Shown: piece after piece, positions 56,027-63,240 of the stretch
Layout of the letters: each line of letters starts with the position of its first letter
Position numbering within the stretch: position 1 is the stretch's first letter
Assembly: GCF_014191355.1 (NCBI RefSeq)
Contig: NZ_JACHWM010000004.1
Coordinates: 291,695 to 355,694 of the forward strand
Source: Methylobacterium sp. R2-1
GTDB taxonomy: Bacteria; Pseudomonadota; Alphaproteobacteria; Rhizobiales; Beijerinckiaceae
Length of the DNA: 64,000 bases
Direction of reading: 5' to 3'
The notes under the pieces: generated by a model
What the model was told of the DNA's origin: nothing
What the model saw: the letters and a program-made list of their open reading frames with translations, nothing else
The model's database searches: none
Translations under genes and position numbers: made by a program

Positions 56027-56059
56027 AAGGGCCCTCTTCCATTGAGGGAGAGGGCCCTT
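56027..56059 (-). terminator. Intra-operon hairpin between pstS and pstC
   Basis: On the minus strand a 14-bp stem (AAGGGCCCTCTCCC with GGAAGAGGGCCCTT, one G-U pair) and a five-base loop lies eight bases after the pstS stop. It likely acts as a partial terminator or 3'-end stabiliser that makes pstS mRNA more abundant than the permease-ATPase part, as in other binding-protein operons. Confidence 0.6.
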
Positions 56060-56067
56060 CTCTATGC

Positions 56068-57117
56068 TTAATTACCCGCGAAGACGGTCTTGCCGTCCTT
56101 GCCCTTTACGGACTTCCATTCCTCGTGGATGAGGCCGACGACGTTGTCGGGCAACGGCACGTAATCGAGCTCGGTCGCGAGCTTGTCGCCATTCTTGTAG
56201 GCCCAATCGAAGAACTTCAGCACGTCGGCGGCCTTGGCCGCGTCCGCCGGCTCCTTGTAGACGAGGATGAAGGTGGCGGCCGTGATCGGCCAAGCGTCCG
56301 CACCGGCCTGATTGGTCAGAGCGATGCCGAAGCCGGGGGTCGACTTCCAGTCGGCGCTGGCGGCGGCGGCCTGGAAGGCCTTGTCGTCCGGCTGCGGGAA
56401 CTTGCCGGCCTTGTTCTCGATCAGGGCGTAGGCGAGCTTGTTCTGCTTGGCGTAGGCCGACTCGACGTATCCGATCGAGTTCGGGACCTGCTTGACGGTG
56501 GCGGTGACGCCCTCGTTGCCCTTTCCGCCCTGGCCGACCGGCCAGCTGACGGTCGTGGCGGCACCGAACTCCTTCTTCCAGGGCTCCGAGACCGAGGAGA
56601 GATAGGTGGTGAAGATGTTGGTCGTGCCGGAGGCATCCGAGCGGTAGACCGGGGTGATGTTCGCCTCGGGCAGCTTCAAACCGTCGTTGAGTTTGGCGAT
56701 CTTCGGGTCCGACCACTTCAGGATCTTGCCGGCGTAGATCTCGGCGATGATCTCACCGGTCAGCTTGAGCTTGCCGGGCTCGAGTCCGGCGATGTTGACG
56801 ACCGGAACGACGCCGCCCATCACCGTCGGGAACTGGATGAGGCCGTCCTTCTCGAGCTGAGCCGGCTTGAGGGGCGCGTCGGTCGCGCCGAAATCGACGG
56901 TCTTGGCCTGGATCTGCTTGATGCCGCCGCCCGATCCGATGGACTGGTAGTTGAGGCCCGTGCCGGTCTCCTTGCGGTAGGCTTCAGCCCATTTCGAGTA
57001 GACGGGGAAGGGGAAGGTGGCGCCGGCGCCGGTGATGTCGGCGGCCAGGGCCGAGGTCGCGAGCTGAGCGGCAGCGAGGCCGGCCGCCAAGGCGTAAGCG
57101 AAGGGTTTCACAAGCAT
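56068..57117 (-). CDS. pstS: Phosphate-binding protein PstS
   Basis: A 349-residue periplasmic binding protein. Signal peptide residues 1-25 ending ALAA; mature start DITGAGATFPFPVYSKWAEA is the classic PstS opening, with phosphate ligands in GATFP, YQSIGSGGGIKQ, DFGATDAPL and the YRSDASGTTNIFTTYLS loop. NSIGYVESAYAKQN also conserved. It captures phosphate for PstCAB. The ATG at 57117 starts the signal; a triple Pho box lies about 95-125 bases upstream. Confidence 0.96.
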   Translation of the reverse strand: MLVKPFAYALAAGLAAAQLATSALAADITGAGATFPFPVYSKWAEAYRKETGTGLNYQSIGSGGGIKQIQAKTVDFGATDAPLKPAQLEKDGLIQFPTVMGGVVPVVNIAGLEPGKLKLTGEIIAEIYAGKILKWSDPKIAKLNDGLKLPEANITPVYRSDASGTTNIFTTYLSSVSEPWKKEFGAATTVSWPVGQGGKGNEGVTATVKQVPNSIGYVESAYAKQNKLAYALIENKAGKFPQPDDKAFQAAAASADWKSTPGFGIALTNQAGADAWPITAATFILVYKEPADAAKAADVLKFFDWAYKNGDKLATELDYVPLPDNVVGLIHEEWKSVKGKDGKTVFAGN

Positions 57118-57210
57118 CTCCGTGGGTGTCGGGCGCATTGTCGGGGCCGATCCTGATCACGGACCGGTCTCGCTGCGACACTGCTGCCATCTAGTGCGCC
57201 GACGCGCCGC

Positions 57211-57243
57211 CTCTATGACGAGCACATGACGGTGACATGACAG
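57211..57243 (-). promoter_or_regulatory. Pho box: three PhoB-binding repeats before pstS
   Basis: Reading the minus strand, three direct 11-base units abut: CTGTCATGTCA (57243-57233), CCGTCATGTGC (57232-57222) and TCGTCATAGAG (57221-57211). Each begins with a YnGTCAT heptamer, matching the PhoB consensus CTGTCAT-N4 repeat spaced exactly 11 bp. A TAGATG at about 57195-57190 could be the -10. PhoB-P would activate the pst-phoU-phoB operon, giving autoregulation. Confidence 0.85.
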
Positions 57244-57400
57244 CCCACGGAGAGGCGGAATTTCGCTGAGGATGGGACCGCTTGAGGTTCTTGAGCGTTA
57301 CTGAACCACGTCCCTGCTGACGTTGCTTCAGGGAGCCGCTGCCCGCGACATGTGGATTCGCAGCGGGTTCCTACAAAAAGTGTTCAAGGAGACCGTCAGC

Positions 57401-57676
57401 GTGGCGGAGCCGCATTCAACGCGCGAGGAGGAGACCCTGCTCGATCCGGCCGATCCCCAAGAGGCGGCGTACCTGGCGCTTCACGCCGAGCGGGCGGCCC
57501 TTGAGGAGGAATTGACACGGCAGCAGCAGCATCAGCGTTTCGGCAGCGACGAGCAGGAAATCGCTTTGGCGCGCGCGACGGAGTCCTCCCTTCTGAAGGA
57601 CCTCGATCGGGTACTGACCTTGATTCGTGCCGCCGAGGTCCGGCGACAGCAGCCGATAGCCCGGCGCTGGCAGTAG
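57401..57676 (+). CDS. Small helical protein of unknown function
   Basis: A 91-residue acidic, mostly helical protein starting at a GTG with AAGGAG nine bases upstream. Residues 22-80 form a heptad-like helix pair (AYLALHAERAALEEELTRQQ, then EIALARATESSLLKDLDRVL). No named domain recognised; the shape suggests a small coiled-coil. It is divergent from pstS, and its start lies about 160 bases from the Pho box. The frame extends upstream to 57323 without a better ribosome site. Confidence 0.5.
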   Translation: MAEPHSTREEETLLDPADPQEAAYLALHAERAALEEELTRQQQHQRFGSDEQEIALARATESSLLKDLDRVLTLIRAAEVRRQQPIARRWQ

Positions 57677-57735
57677 TACCGGCTGAGTACCGCCTGACAT
57701 GGCAACTTCGACGGGGGCCTTCCGGGATCAGCCGC

Positions 57736-57942
57736 TCACGGGCTCCGGCGGCGATCACGTTCCTTCTGCCGTAGACGCAGCAGCAACTCGACCTGTGCGT
57801 CGGTGATGGGCTGGGCGTCGCAGCGCTCGACATACACGTCGCGCAGCCCCTGTCCGATCCGGTCACGGCTCTCGCCATTCAGGACGGGCATGGCGGCTTC
57901 GACGATCGATCGAGCAGGGTAGTCCGTCGCGAGATGTGCCAT
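57736..57942 (-). CDS. Small protein of unknown function
   Basis: A 68-residue soluble protein: AHLATDYPARSIVEAAMPVL, NGESRDRIGQGLRDVYVERC, then a helix QVELLLRLRQKERDRRR. The layout of a central RIGxGLRDxYxE segment and basic C-terminal helix looks like a folded small protein, but I recognise no family. Ribosome site is poor. Convergent with the gene at 57401. Confidence 0.45.
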   Translation of the reverse strand: MAHLATDYPARSIVEAAMPVLNGESRDRIGQGLRDVYVERCDAQPITDAQVELLLRLRQKERDRRRSP

Positions 57943-57996
57943 GAACTGACGAGGCCAAATCTGAAGGAACCGTATCGCCACTGGCAAGGAGGAGCG

Positions 57997-58182
57997 ATGG
58001 TGCCCCAGATTGCGCGAGGATGGTTAACAAAGACTTACTGCGAATGGATTAATTCCACCCTCCGGCAAATTCGGCTTCGCGACTCGCCCGCAGTGTCAAA
58101 CGCAGCGGTCTTCGATCCTCAGCCGGGGCCCAAGCGCGAACGAAACCGCGGTAGCAGAGGCAGCAACCCTCTGTTTGGCTGA
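57997..58182 (+). CDS. Possible 61-residue small ORF
   Basis: Begins at an ATG with an excellent AAGGAGGAG site three to eight bases upstream, unusual in a non-coding stretch. The peptide (VPQIARGWLTKTYCEWINST at its start) has no recognisable domain and its codon usage is less GC-biased than its neighbours, with ATT, TTA and ACA codons. It may be real and recently acquired, or chance; evidence is the ribosome site only. Confidence 0.25.
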   Translation: MVPQIARGWLTKTYCEWINSTLRQIRLRDSPAVSNAAVFDPQPGPKRERNRGSRGSNPLFG

Positions 58183-58509
58183 GAAAATTCCTCCCCCGGA
58201 ATCGGCCTAATGGATTAGATTTTGTGCGTTTTCGCACATCGGCGACGTGACCGTTTCTCATTCTCGATCCCCAAAGATCGAAAAGATCGAGCTCCCAAAG
58301 GAGCTTAGCCATACATTCGAGCCCGCTTCCTCATTCGCGGCCAGCGGATGAGCGCAGGCGACGGCTCCGTTTGCTTCAATGTCGTTGGGCTGCCCGCCCC
58401 CAATGCGGTACGCAGGCGACAGGCGGACCGGTTTCTCCAGAGAAGCCGGTCCGTCACGCGCCGTGGTAGGAAACAGCGCGCCTCTCACGCCCCTCAGCCT
58501 GACCGCTGA
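58183..58509. other. Gene-poor stretch
   Basis: About 330 bases with no supported gene. G+C is lower at 58200-58330. It contains a long imperfect hairpin at 58424-58453. Confidence 0.4.
58424..58453 (-). terminator. Hairpin downstream of the 57-residue ORF
   Basis: A 13-bp stem CGGACCGGTTTCT (58424-58436) with AGAAGCCGGTCCG (58441-58453), one G-T mismatch, and a four-base loop. It sits 57 bases downstream of the minus-strand small gene at 58510 and may terminate it; it could equally be a dispersed palindromic element. Confidence 0.4.
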
Positions 58510-58683
58510 TCAGCGCTCCGGCTCGTCGCGCTCTCCCTCAGCCTTGTCTCCTTGGCCCTGTTTTGCCCCGCCCTGCGGATCGGTGCTGTCCTCCCCGGAA
58601 GGTGTGCCGCTGCTATGGCCCTGGGGCGTCAGGCGGGGTCGATCCGGAGCTTCGACGTCGTCCGGCTTTCTCGTATCGGCCAT
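58510..58683 (-). CDS. Small hydrophilic protein, probably disordered
   Basis: A 57-residue polar peptide rich in Asp, Pro, Gly, Lys and Glu (ADTRKPDDVEAPDRPRLTPQ, then GGAKQGQGDKAEGERDEPER), with no hydrophobic core. The start ATG has GGAGG seven bases upstream, strong support for translation. Short disordered proteins like this are common in methylobacteria and often stress-induced; function unknown. Confidence 0.5.
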   Translation of the reverse strand: MADTRKPDDVEAPDRPRLTPQGHSSGTPSGEDSTDPQGGAKQGQGDKAEGERDEPER

Positions 58684-58855
58684 GAGGCACCTCCAGACGG
58701 ACCAACCCGGCAAAGGTCGATAGGGTTCGCCGGTCGCCCCCGCTCCGGCAAAAGGCGCTGGACGGCGGCGCCCCGATCGGGCGAGATGCACGATGCCCGC
58801 GCCTTGCTCGCTCACGCGGCCCGGCAAACCAGCACCCCTCACGTTTGGAAGAGTC

Positions 58856-59107
58856 CTAGCGATACCGCGCCCCGATCATCTCGTCCGTCCGCCACAGGGT
58901 GCAACACACCTTGAGGGGGTCGAGAGGCGATGAGGTGAGCATGAACACGTCGGGGATGAGTGACGTGTCCAGAACGGTGATCTCGACGTGCTGCGCCGAG
59001 ATGCCGTGCACCCAGCATTCAATCGAGGTGTGTTCATCAACCGCGATCAACCCGGCCTCGACGACTGTCGGTGCTTGTTCGAGCCGGCATCCTGCATGAT
59101 TGGACAT
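58856..59107 (-). CDS. Short PilZ-like domain protein
   Basis: An 83-residue protein resembling a minimal PilZ barrel: SIECWVHGISAQHVEITVLD matches the CxVxDxSxxGAxI strand, SLIPDVFMLTSSPLD and VCCTLWRTDEMIGARYR match the PxxFxL and CxVxWRxxxxIGxxF parts. The N-terminal RxxxR c-di-GMP switch motif is not clear (only CRLEQAP), so nucleotide binding is doubtful. It may be a degenerate or non-binding PilZ adaptor. Confidence 0.55.
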   Translation of the reverse strand: MSNHAGCRLEQAPTVVEAGLIAVDEHTSIECWVHGISAQHVEITVLDTSLIPDVFMLTSSPLDPLKVCCTLWRTDEMIGARYR

Positions 59108-59276
59108 CGATGTCCTCGCGTGACCATCGAAGCGTGACGGCTGCAGAATAAGATGTCGTTGCGCGATTCCTTAAAACTGGAACAATCAGGCGCCTAAAGG
59201 TGAAGGTCGGTCGCTTTCGCCTGGATTAGGGATTTCCCGACTCGCTCGAAACGACACGATGTCCGTAGACCGTCGC

Positions 59277-59639
59277 TCAGCGCAGGAACCAAACGAGAAG
59301 CCCCACCGCGAGAGCCGCCGCCGCGATCACACCGTAATAGCCGGGCATGACCCACTGGTTGGCGCCATGCCCAGTCCGCATCTTGGCGGCTCTCAGGCGG
59401 CGAGGTCGGGTTTCCTGATCCCGCGCCAGCGCGACCTGGGACGCGGTCGAGGGTCTCCCGGCCGCCTCGTCATCGGTGCCGAGGGGCGACAGGCCGGGAT
59501 CCTGGGCAGGGATCTTATCGCCGGTGCGCCCTGAGTCGATTTCGGCCTTCAGCTGCGCGGTGGTTGGTTGCGCCGAAGCAGGGGGCGCTTCCGGTACGTG
59601 GTCAGCGGGCGGAGGCGGGGTCTCGGAACGGAGTGCCAT
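59277..59639 (-). CDS. Tail-anchored membrane protein of unknown function
   Basis: A 120-residue protein with a Pro-rich acidic start, a conserved-looking middle LKAEIDSGRTGDKIPAQDPG followed by LSPLGTDDEAAG, a basic patch (RPRRLRAAKMR) and a single C-terminal helix YYGVIAAAALAVGLLVWF. The topology fits an inner-membrane tail anchor with the N-terminus in the cytoplasm. The LKxEIDxGxTGDKxxxxDPGLSPLGTDDEAAG block looks constrained. No named family. Start ATG has an AGGTGATCG site. Confidence 0.55.
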   Translation of the reverse strand: MALRSETPPPPADHVPEAPPASAQPTTAQLKAEIDSGRTGDKIPAQDPGLSPLGTDDEAAGRPSTASQVALARDQETRPRRLRAAKMRTGHGANQWVMPGYYGVIAAAALAVGLLVWFLR

Positions 59640-59723
59640 CGATCACCTGTCTCCTTCGCATCGCCCGCTCTCGTCGTCGCCTGACTGCACCGTCCATCGC
59701 GACGGCGTAGGCGTTCGTGATCG

Positions 59724-60014
59724 TCACTGAGCGCCGGCGCCGCCGCTTCCCCCGCCGCCGCTGCCCTGCGGAACCGCGCGCTCGGGCTGATTGGCGTTAC
59801 CCCCAGCCGCAGAGTTTCTGTTGATGGTGCTGGCCCCGGTCGCACCGCGTGAGGTCGTTCGATCCCGACCGCGCCCGCCGGTCACGCTGCCGTCGTTCGT
59901 GACGATGCTGCGGCTCTTGTGACGCGAGCGAGCATCGGCAGGACTCGTCGTAAGCGGTATGAGGCTCGCAGCCGCGAACCCGACTGCACTTGCGAGGATG
60001 AGGAAGGTCTTCAT
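59724..60014 (-). CDS. Small secreted Gly/Ser/Asn-rich protein
   Basis: A 96-residue protein: signal peptide MKTFLILASAVGFAAASLIP to about residue 28 (ADA-R), then a basic SRHKSRSIVTNDGSVTGGRG segment and a low-complexity Gly/Asn/Ser tail ending GGGGSGGAGAQ. No cysteines. Probably a periplasmic or surface peptide; function unknown. Divergent from the nnrD gene. Confidence 0.5.
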   Translation of the reverse strand: MKTFLILASAVGFAAASLIPLTTSPADARSRHKSRSIVTNDGSVTGGRGRDRTTSRGATGASTINRNSAAGGNANQPERAVPQGSGGGGSGGAGAQ

Positions 60015-60237
60015 GGCTGGTTCCGAGTTTCTTCTCCTATGGAACCCAACGCCTCGATTTTGTATCCATTCGATGGCGACGGCCGATAAGCGCCATCGTC
60101 TGCGGCAAACAGTGCACACCGCTCGCGGCTCGAGCGGGATACGGGCGGGCCGTCGGTGGCTTTACGCTCTAGCGTCATCGCAAATGCCGAGGACGCCCTC
60201 GGATGCCAGCCACCCCGGACGCGAACACAGGGGCGCG

Positions 60238-61134
60238 ATGACCGAAAACCACCTGACTCTCGAATGTCTTCGGGAAACACCTCTCCCGGCGCCGGGGGAA
60301 GGCAGCAAGGAGCAGCGCGGAACGATCCTCGTGGTCGGCGGCTCCGTGCAGGTTCCGGGCGCCGCCCTGCTGGCCGGCGTCGCCGCGCTTCGGGCCGGCG
60401 CCGGCCGTCTCCGGATCGCAACAGTCAGGAGCGTCGCGTCGACCATGGCCCTCACGGTGCCCGAAGCCCGGATCATCGGGCTCGCCGAGACGAGCGAGGG
60501 CGAGATCGACCCGGCCGATGCCGAGAGGCGACTTCCCGCGTTGGCGGAGCGCTGCAAGGCCGTCCTGATCGGCCCGGGCCTGAGCGCCGGCAAGACCGCG
60601 GAGGCGCTTTCCCGCACGCTCCTGCCGGGTCCAGAGACGACGGCGCTCGTGCTCGATGCGGGCGTGCTCCCCGGTCTCGGCGCGCAGTCCGACGCTGTTC
60701 GATCCTGCCGCGGCCGCGCGGTGATCACACCGCATGCCGGCGAAATGGCCCGACTTCTCGACATCGACCGGAGCGAAGTCGAGACGGATCCGCTCGCGGC
60801 GGCCCGCCGGGCCGCAGACTTGGTCGGATGCGTCGTGATCATGAAGGGCGCAAAGAGCTGGATCGTGGATCCCTCCGGTCGGTCGTGGCTCTATGGCGGT
60901 GGTGGGGTCGGACTTGCCACTTCCGGCTCCGGGGATGTCCTGGCGGGTATCGTCGCGGGCCTTCTCGCAAGAGGCGCCGAAGCGGCAACAGCGGCGGCCT
61001 GGGGCGTTTACCTGCATGGCGAGGCCGGACGGCGGCTCTCCGAACGCGTGGGGCCGGTCGGCTTTCTGGCGCGCGAGATCCCCGATGAGGTACCTGCCAT
61101 CCTGCGCGAGGCCGAAGCTGCATCCGGGTCATGA
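60238..61134 (+). CDS. nnrD: ADP/ATP-dependent NAD(P)H-hydrate dehydratase
   Basis: A 298-residue ribokinase-fold enzyme that repairs hydrated NAD(P)H. It has ILVVGGSVQVPGAALLAGVA, AVLIGPGLSAGKTAEAL, VITPHAGEMARLLDI and the nucleotide/catalytic block GLATSGSGDVLAGIVAGLLA (family NAGSGDVL). In E. coli it is fused to the epimerase NnrE; here only the dehydratase half is present, as in some CARKD-type proteins, and no epimerase gene is adjacent. The ATG at 60238 follows AGGGG. Confidence 0.9.
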   Translation: MTENHLTLECLRETPLPAPGEGSKEQRGTILVVGGSVQVPGAALLAGVAALRAGAGRLRIATVRSVASTMALTVPEARIIGLAETSEGEIDPADAERRLPALAERCKAVLIGPGLSAGKTAEALSRTLLPGPETTALVLDAGVLPGLGAQSDAVRSCRGRAVITPHAGEMARLLDIDRSEVETDPLAAARRAADLVGCVVIMKGAKSWIVDPSGRSWLYGGGGVGLATSGSGDVLAGIVAGLLARGAEAATAAAWGVYLHGEAGRRLSERVGPVGFLAREIPDEVPAILREAEAASGS

Positions 61135-61202
61135 GTTTCGACGCCGGGAACACTGCCGGAAGCGCGAGGGTTCTGCCTTACCTCACATCAGGGAGGGCCA
61201 TC

Positions 61203-61370
61203 ATGACACCATCGGAGCCTGTCAAACCCGGCGATGAAGCGCCACCCGGAACGCCCGGCACGGGTGAAAATCTGTGTCCTCGATGCGGAGGAAGCGGCCA
61301 GGTGGAGGCCAAGAGCTGCCCGGACTGCAACGGTACCGGCAAGGTCATTTCCGGTATCGGTGGCGGCTGA
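61203..61370 (+). CDS. 55-residue CxxCxGxG zinc-finger protein
   Basis: A very small protein whose second half is two DnaJ-type motifs: CPRCGGSG (Cys25, Cys28) and CPDCNGTG (Cys39, Cys42), enough for one zinc site. The first half is a Pro/Gly/Glu linker. The start has GGGAGG nine bases upstream. Similar stand-alone CxxCxGxG peptides occur in methylobacteria; they may act as chaperone co-factors or metal or redox sensors. It starts 69 bases after nnrD. Confidence 0.7.
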   Translation: MTPSEPVKPGDEAPPGTPGTGENLCPRCGGSGQVEAKSCPDCNGTGKVISGIGGG

Positions 61371-61842
61371 TCGCCTCGACCACCGCCGCTGACGATCGTC
61401 TGACGAGGCTGCCGCGCCGGCAGACGAAGTCCATGAGGGTGTCCGTCGTCACCACATTGGCCTTCCATGGCCAGAATGGCTTGCCTTCGGGCGTCAACGA
61501 CGTCCGAAGCGTGGGCTGGTCGCTCCGGCCGAACCGTGCCCCGGCTTGTTTTTGGGTCAGGTGCTTTGAGCGCCGACGCGGACCATCAGTTCTCAGCGCG
61601 GCCTGAAGCCGTCGCCGCGCCAATCCGGAATGAAACATCGCCCCCGCCAAGGAGAAAGGGAGGCGGTCTGTCGCCGTCGAATCGTCACTTCGAAAGGGCT
61701 CACGCAGCGCCCCCATCCATGCTAGAACGAAAACAGAACGTGCGGGTGGCCTATCTCCCAACGGGGAAACGTGACCGCAACGTCCCGTCGGAAACGTGAA
61801 TGACGGTCAGCCTGGCCTTGGTGTGGGAGAACGACGGTGACG
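61371..61842. other. Gene-poor region before the small-ORF operon
   Basis: About 470 bases with no supported gene; a minus-strand open frame here has no domain or ribosome site. Close to the right end, two copies of GGAAACGT lie at 61765-61772 and 61790-61797, 46 bases before the next start, possibly regulatory. Confidence 0.4.
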
Positions 61843-62091
61843 ATGCGGACGACTTACCTCGTGCAAACCTTCGTGCTGAAACGCAAACGCCTGTGCCCGG
61901 GCGATCAGCAAGCATCGCCGACGGTGAGCGGTGCGCTGAAGCGCGCCGAGGCCATGGCCACCCGGCTGCCAGGCACGGCCGCCATCCAGATCGTGGCCGA
62001 CGACGAGACCGGCGAACTGGAAAGCGCGACGATCCTCGGCCGGTTCGGCGAGGTGCCCGAAGATTTTGCCGAGACGCTGCAGGCTGCCTGA
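61843..62091 (+). CDS. Small protein of unknown function, first of three in tandem
   Basis: An 82-residue soluble protein: TTYLVQTFVLKRKRLCPGDQ, GALKRAEAMATRLPGTAAIQ, IVADDETGELESATILGRFG and VPEDFAETLQ. A beta-alpha-beta-beta layout is likely, with a helix SGALKRAEAMA after the first strand. No named domain recognised. Followed at 27-base intervals by two further small genes on the same strand, probably one operon. Confidence 0.5.
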   Translation: MRTTYLVQTFVLKRKRLCPGDQQASPTVSGALKRAEAMATRLPGTAAIQIVADDETGELESATILGRFGEVPEDFAETLQAA

Positions 62092-62118
62092 CGAGAGCAT
62101 CGAGAGAAGAGGAATCCT

Positions 62119-62394
62119 ATGGCCTTCAAGCCGAAATCAGCCGCAGAGACGAAGGCTCGCGATTTGGGTTTGGCACTGGCACGGATCGCCGAGAGCGAAG
62201 GTATGCCGGCCCATGTCGGCGTGGATGCCCTGCGCCGAGCGAGCCCACGCCTGACACCGCTGGCAATCGGGCAGATGGTGCGCAAGCACCGCGGCATCGT
62301 CGAAGAAGCGCTCACCGAGCGCGGGCTGACGCTCGTCGACTACGCCGACCAGGGACCGGGGCGGGGCATGGAATTCACGGTCGCCGACGCCTGA
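62119..62394 (+). CDS. Small helical protein of unknown function, second of three in tandem
   Basis: A 91-residue protein with an N-terminal KPKSAAETKARDLGLALARI helix, an ALRRASPRLTPLAIGQMVRK helix-turn-helix-like pair and a C-terminal EEALTERGLTLVDYADQGPG stretch. The middle may bind DNA or RNA but is too short to be sure. GAGAAGAGGA precedes the ATG. Confidence 0.5.
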   Translation: MAFKPKSAAETKARDLGLALARIAESEGMPAHVGVDALRRASPRLTPLAIGQMVRKHRGIVEEALTERGLTLVDYADQGPGRGMEFTVADA

Positions 62395-62421
62395 GATCGC
62401 GCTGGCTCGGAGGATCCCGTC

Positions 62422-62664
62422 ATGGAAGCCGTGCGCCGGGTCGGCGCCTACCTGCAAGTTCAGGATGGTGATGGGTGCCGCCACCTGCTGCGCGTCTCCA
62501 GCGTGCAAGCGGTCAGCGACACCGATCTGATGCGGAACGAGACCTTCATCACCGCGGCCGGCCGCACAATCCGCGTGCCGCAGCCAATCGACGAAATCGT
62601 GCCGCTGATCTCGCCCGGTGAGCGACTCCTGGTCCAAGAGGAAGCGGAGCCCTGGCCGTTCTGA
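62422..62664 (+). CDS. Small beta-rich protein of unknown function, third of three in tandem
   Basis: An 80-residue protein, mostly predicted beta strands: RVGAYLQVQDGDGCRHLLRV, SSVQAVSDTDLMRNETFITA, AGRTIRVPQPIDEIVPLISP. The GRTIRVxxPxDEI segment suggests a small barrel. No domain recognised. GGAGGATCC lies eight bases before the ATG. Confidence 0.5.
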   Translation: MEAVRRVGAYLQVQDGDGCRHLLRVSSVQAVSDTDLMRNETFITAAGRTIRVPQPIDEIVPLISPGERLLVQEEAEPWPF

Positions 62665-62770
62665 ACCGACGGTTCGCGACCATCGCCCGAGCGAGCGCCT
62701 ACGTAGGCCCCACAGCACTCCTTGTCGCCCCGGCCAAAGCAGGATCTTCATACGCCTGACGTCAGCGATC

Positions 62771-62799
62771 GGAAACGTCCGCCGCCGACACGGAAACGT
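62771..62799 (+). promoter_or_regulatory. Direct repeat GGAAACGT upstream of the NTF2-like gene
   Basis: GGAAACGT occurs at 62771-62778 and 62792-62799, 21 bp apart, two helical turns. The same octamer is paired upstream of the small-gene trio at 61765 and 61790. The GGAA-A-CGTT look recalls extracytoplasmic stress sigma (EcfG) promoter elements, but spacing does not clearly fit. Confidence 0.3.
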
Positions 62800-62865
62800 T
62801 TCGTTCAGGAACGATCATCGAAGGCGCGTCTTGTCCCGGCACGTCGAGAGCCTGAGGAGAGTCGC

Positions 62866-63240
62866 GTGGACGATGACCGTGTTTGGTCGTTCGAGAAAAG
62901 TCTTTGGACCGGAGGAGCGGACCGCTACCGCGAAATGGTCGATGACGAGTGCCTGATGGCGCTTCCGCAACCGCCCTACGTTTTCAGCGGGACGCAAGCG
63001 ATCGAAGCGGTGTCGGACACGCCACGCTGGTCCGACGTCGAGATCGACGACGGCCGGATCGCCCGCCCTCAGGAAGGCCTTATCGTCATCGCCTACACCG
63101 TGAAGGCCACGCGGGGCGAAGAGACCTACGAGGCGCATTGCACGTCGACGTACCGCCGCCTGTCACACGAGGAATGGCGGGTGGTGCAGCACCAGCAAAC
63201 TCCTCGAATTCCCGCCCCGGTCGTCGACGAGGAGAGCTGA
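62866..63240 (+). CDS. NTF2-like/DUF4440 fold protein
   Basis: A 124-residue cone-fold (nuclear transport factor 2-like) protein: VWSFEKSLWTGGADRYREMV then DDECLMALPQPPYVFSGTQA, a VxxTPRWSDVEI segment, VIAYTVKATRGEETYEAHCT and a final STYRRLSHEEWRVVQHQQTP. This order of helix, helix, then strands is typical of DUF4440/SnoaL-like proteins, which bind small molecules. The GTG at 62866 has GAGGAGA six bases upstream. Function unknown. Confidence 0.65.
   Translation: MDDDRVWSFEKSLWTGGADRYREMVDDECLMALPQPPYVFSGTQAIEAVSDTPRWSDVEIDDGRIARPQEGLIVIAYTVKATRGEETYEAHCTSTYRRLSHEEWRVVQHQQTPRIPAPVVDEES

Noticed and set aside
61345..61761. A 138-codon minus-strand frame
   Set aside because: Overlaps the end of the CxxCxGxG gene, has no start signal and no recognisable domain.
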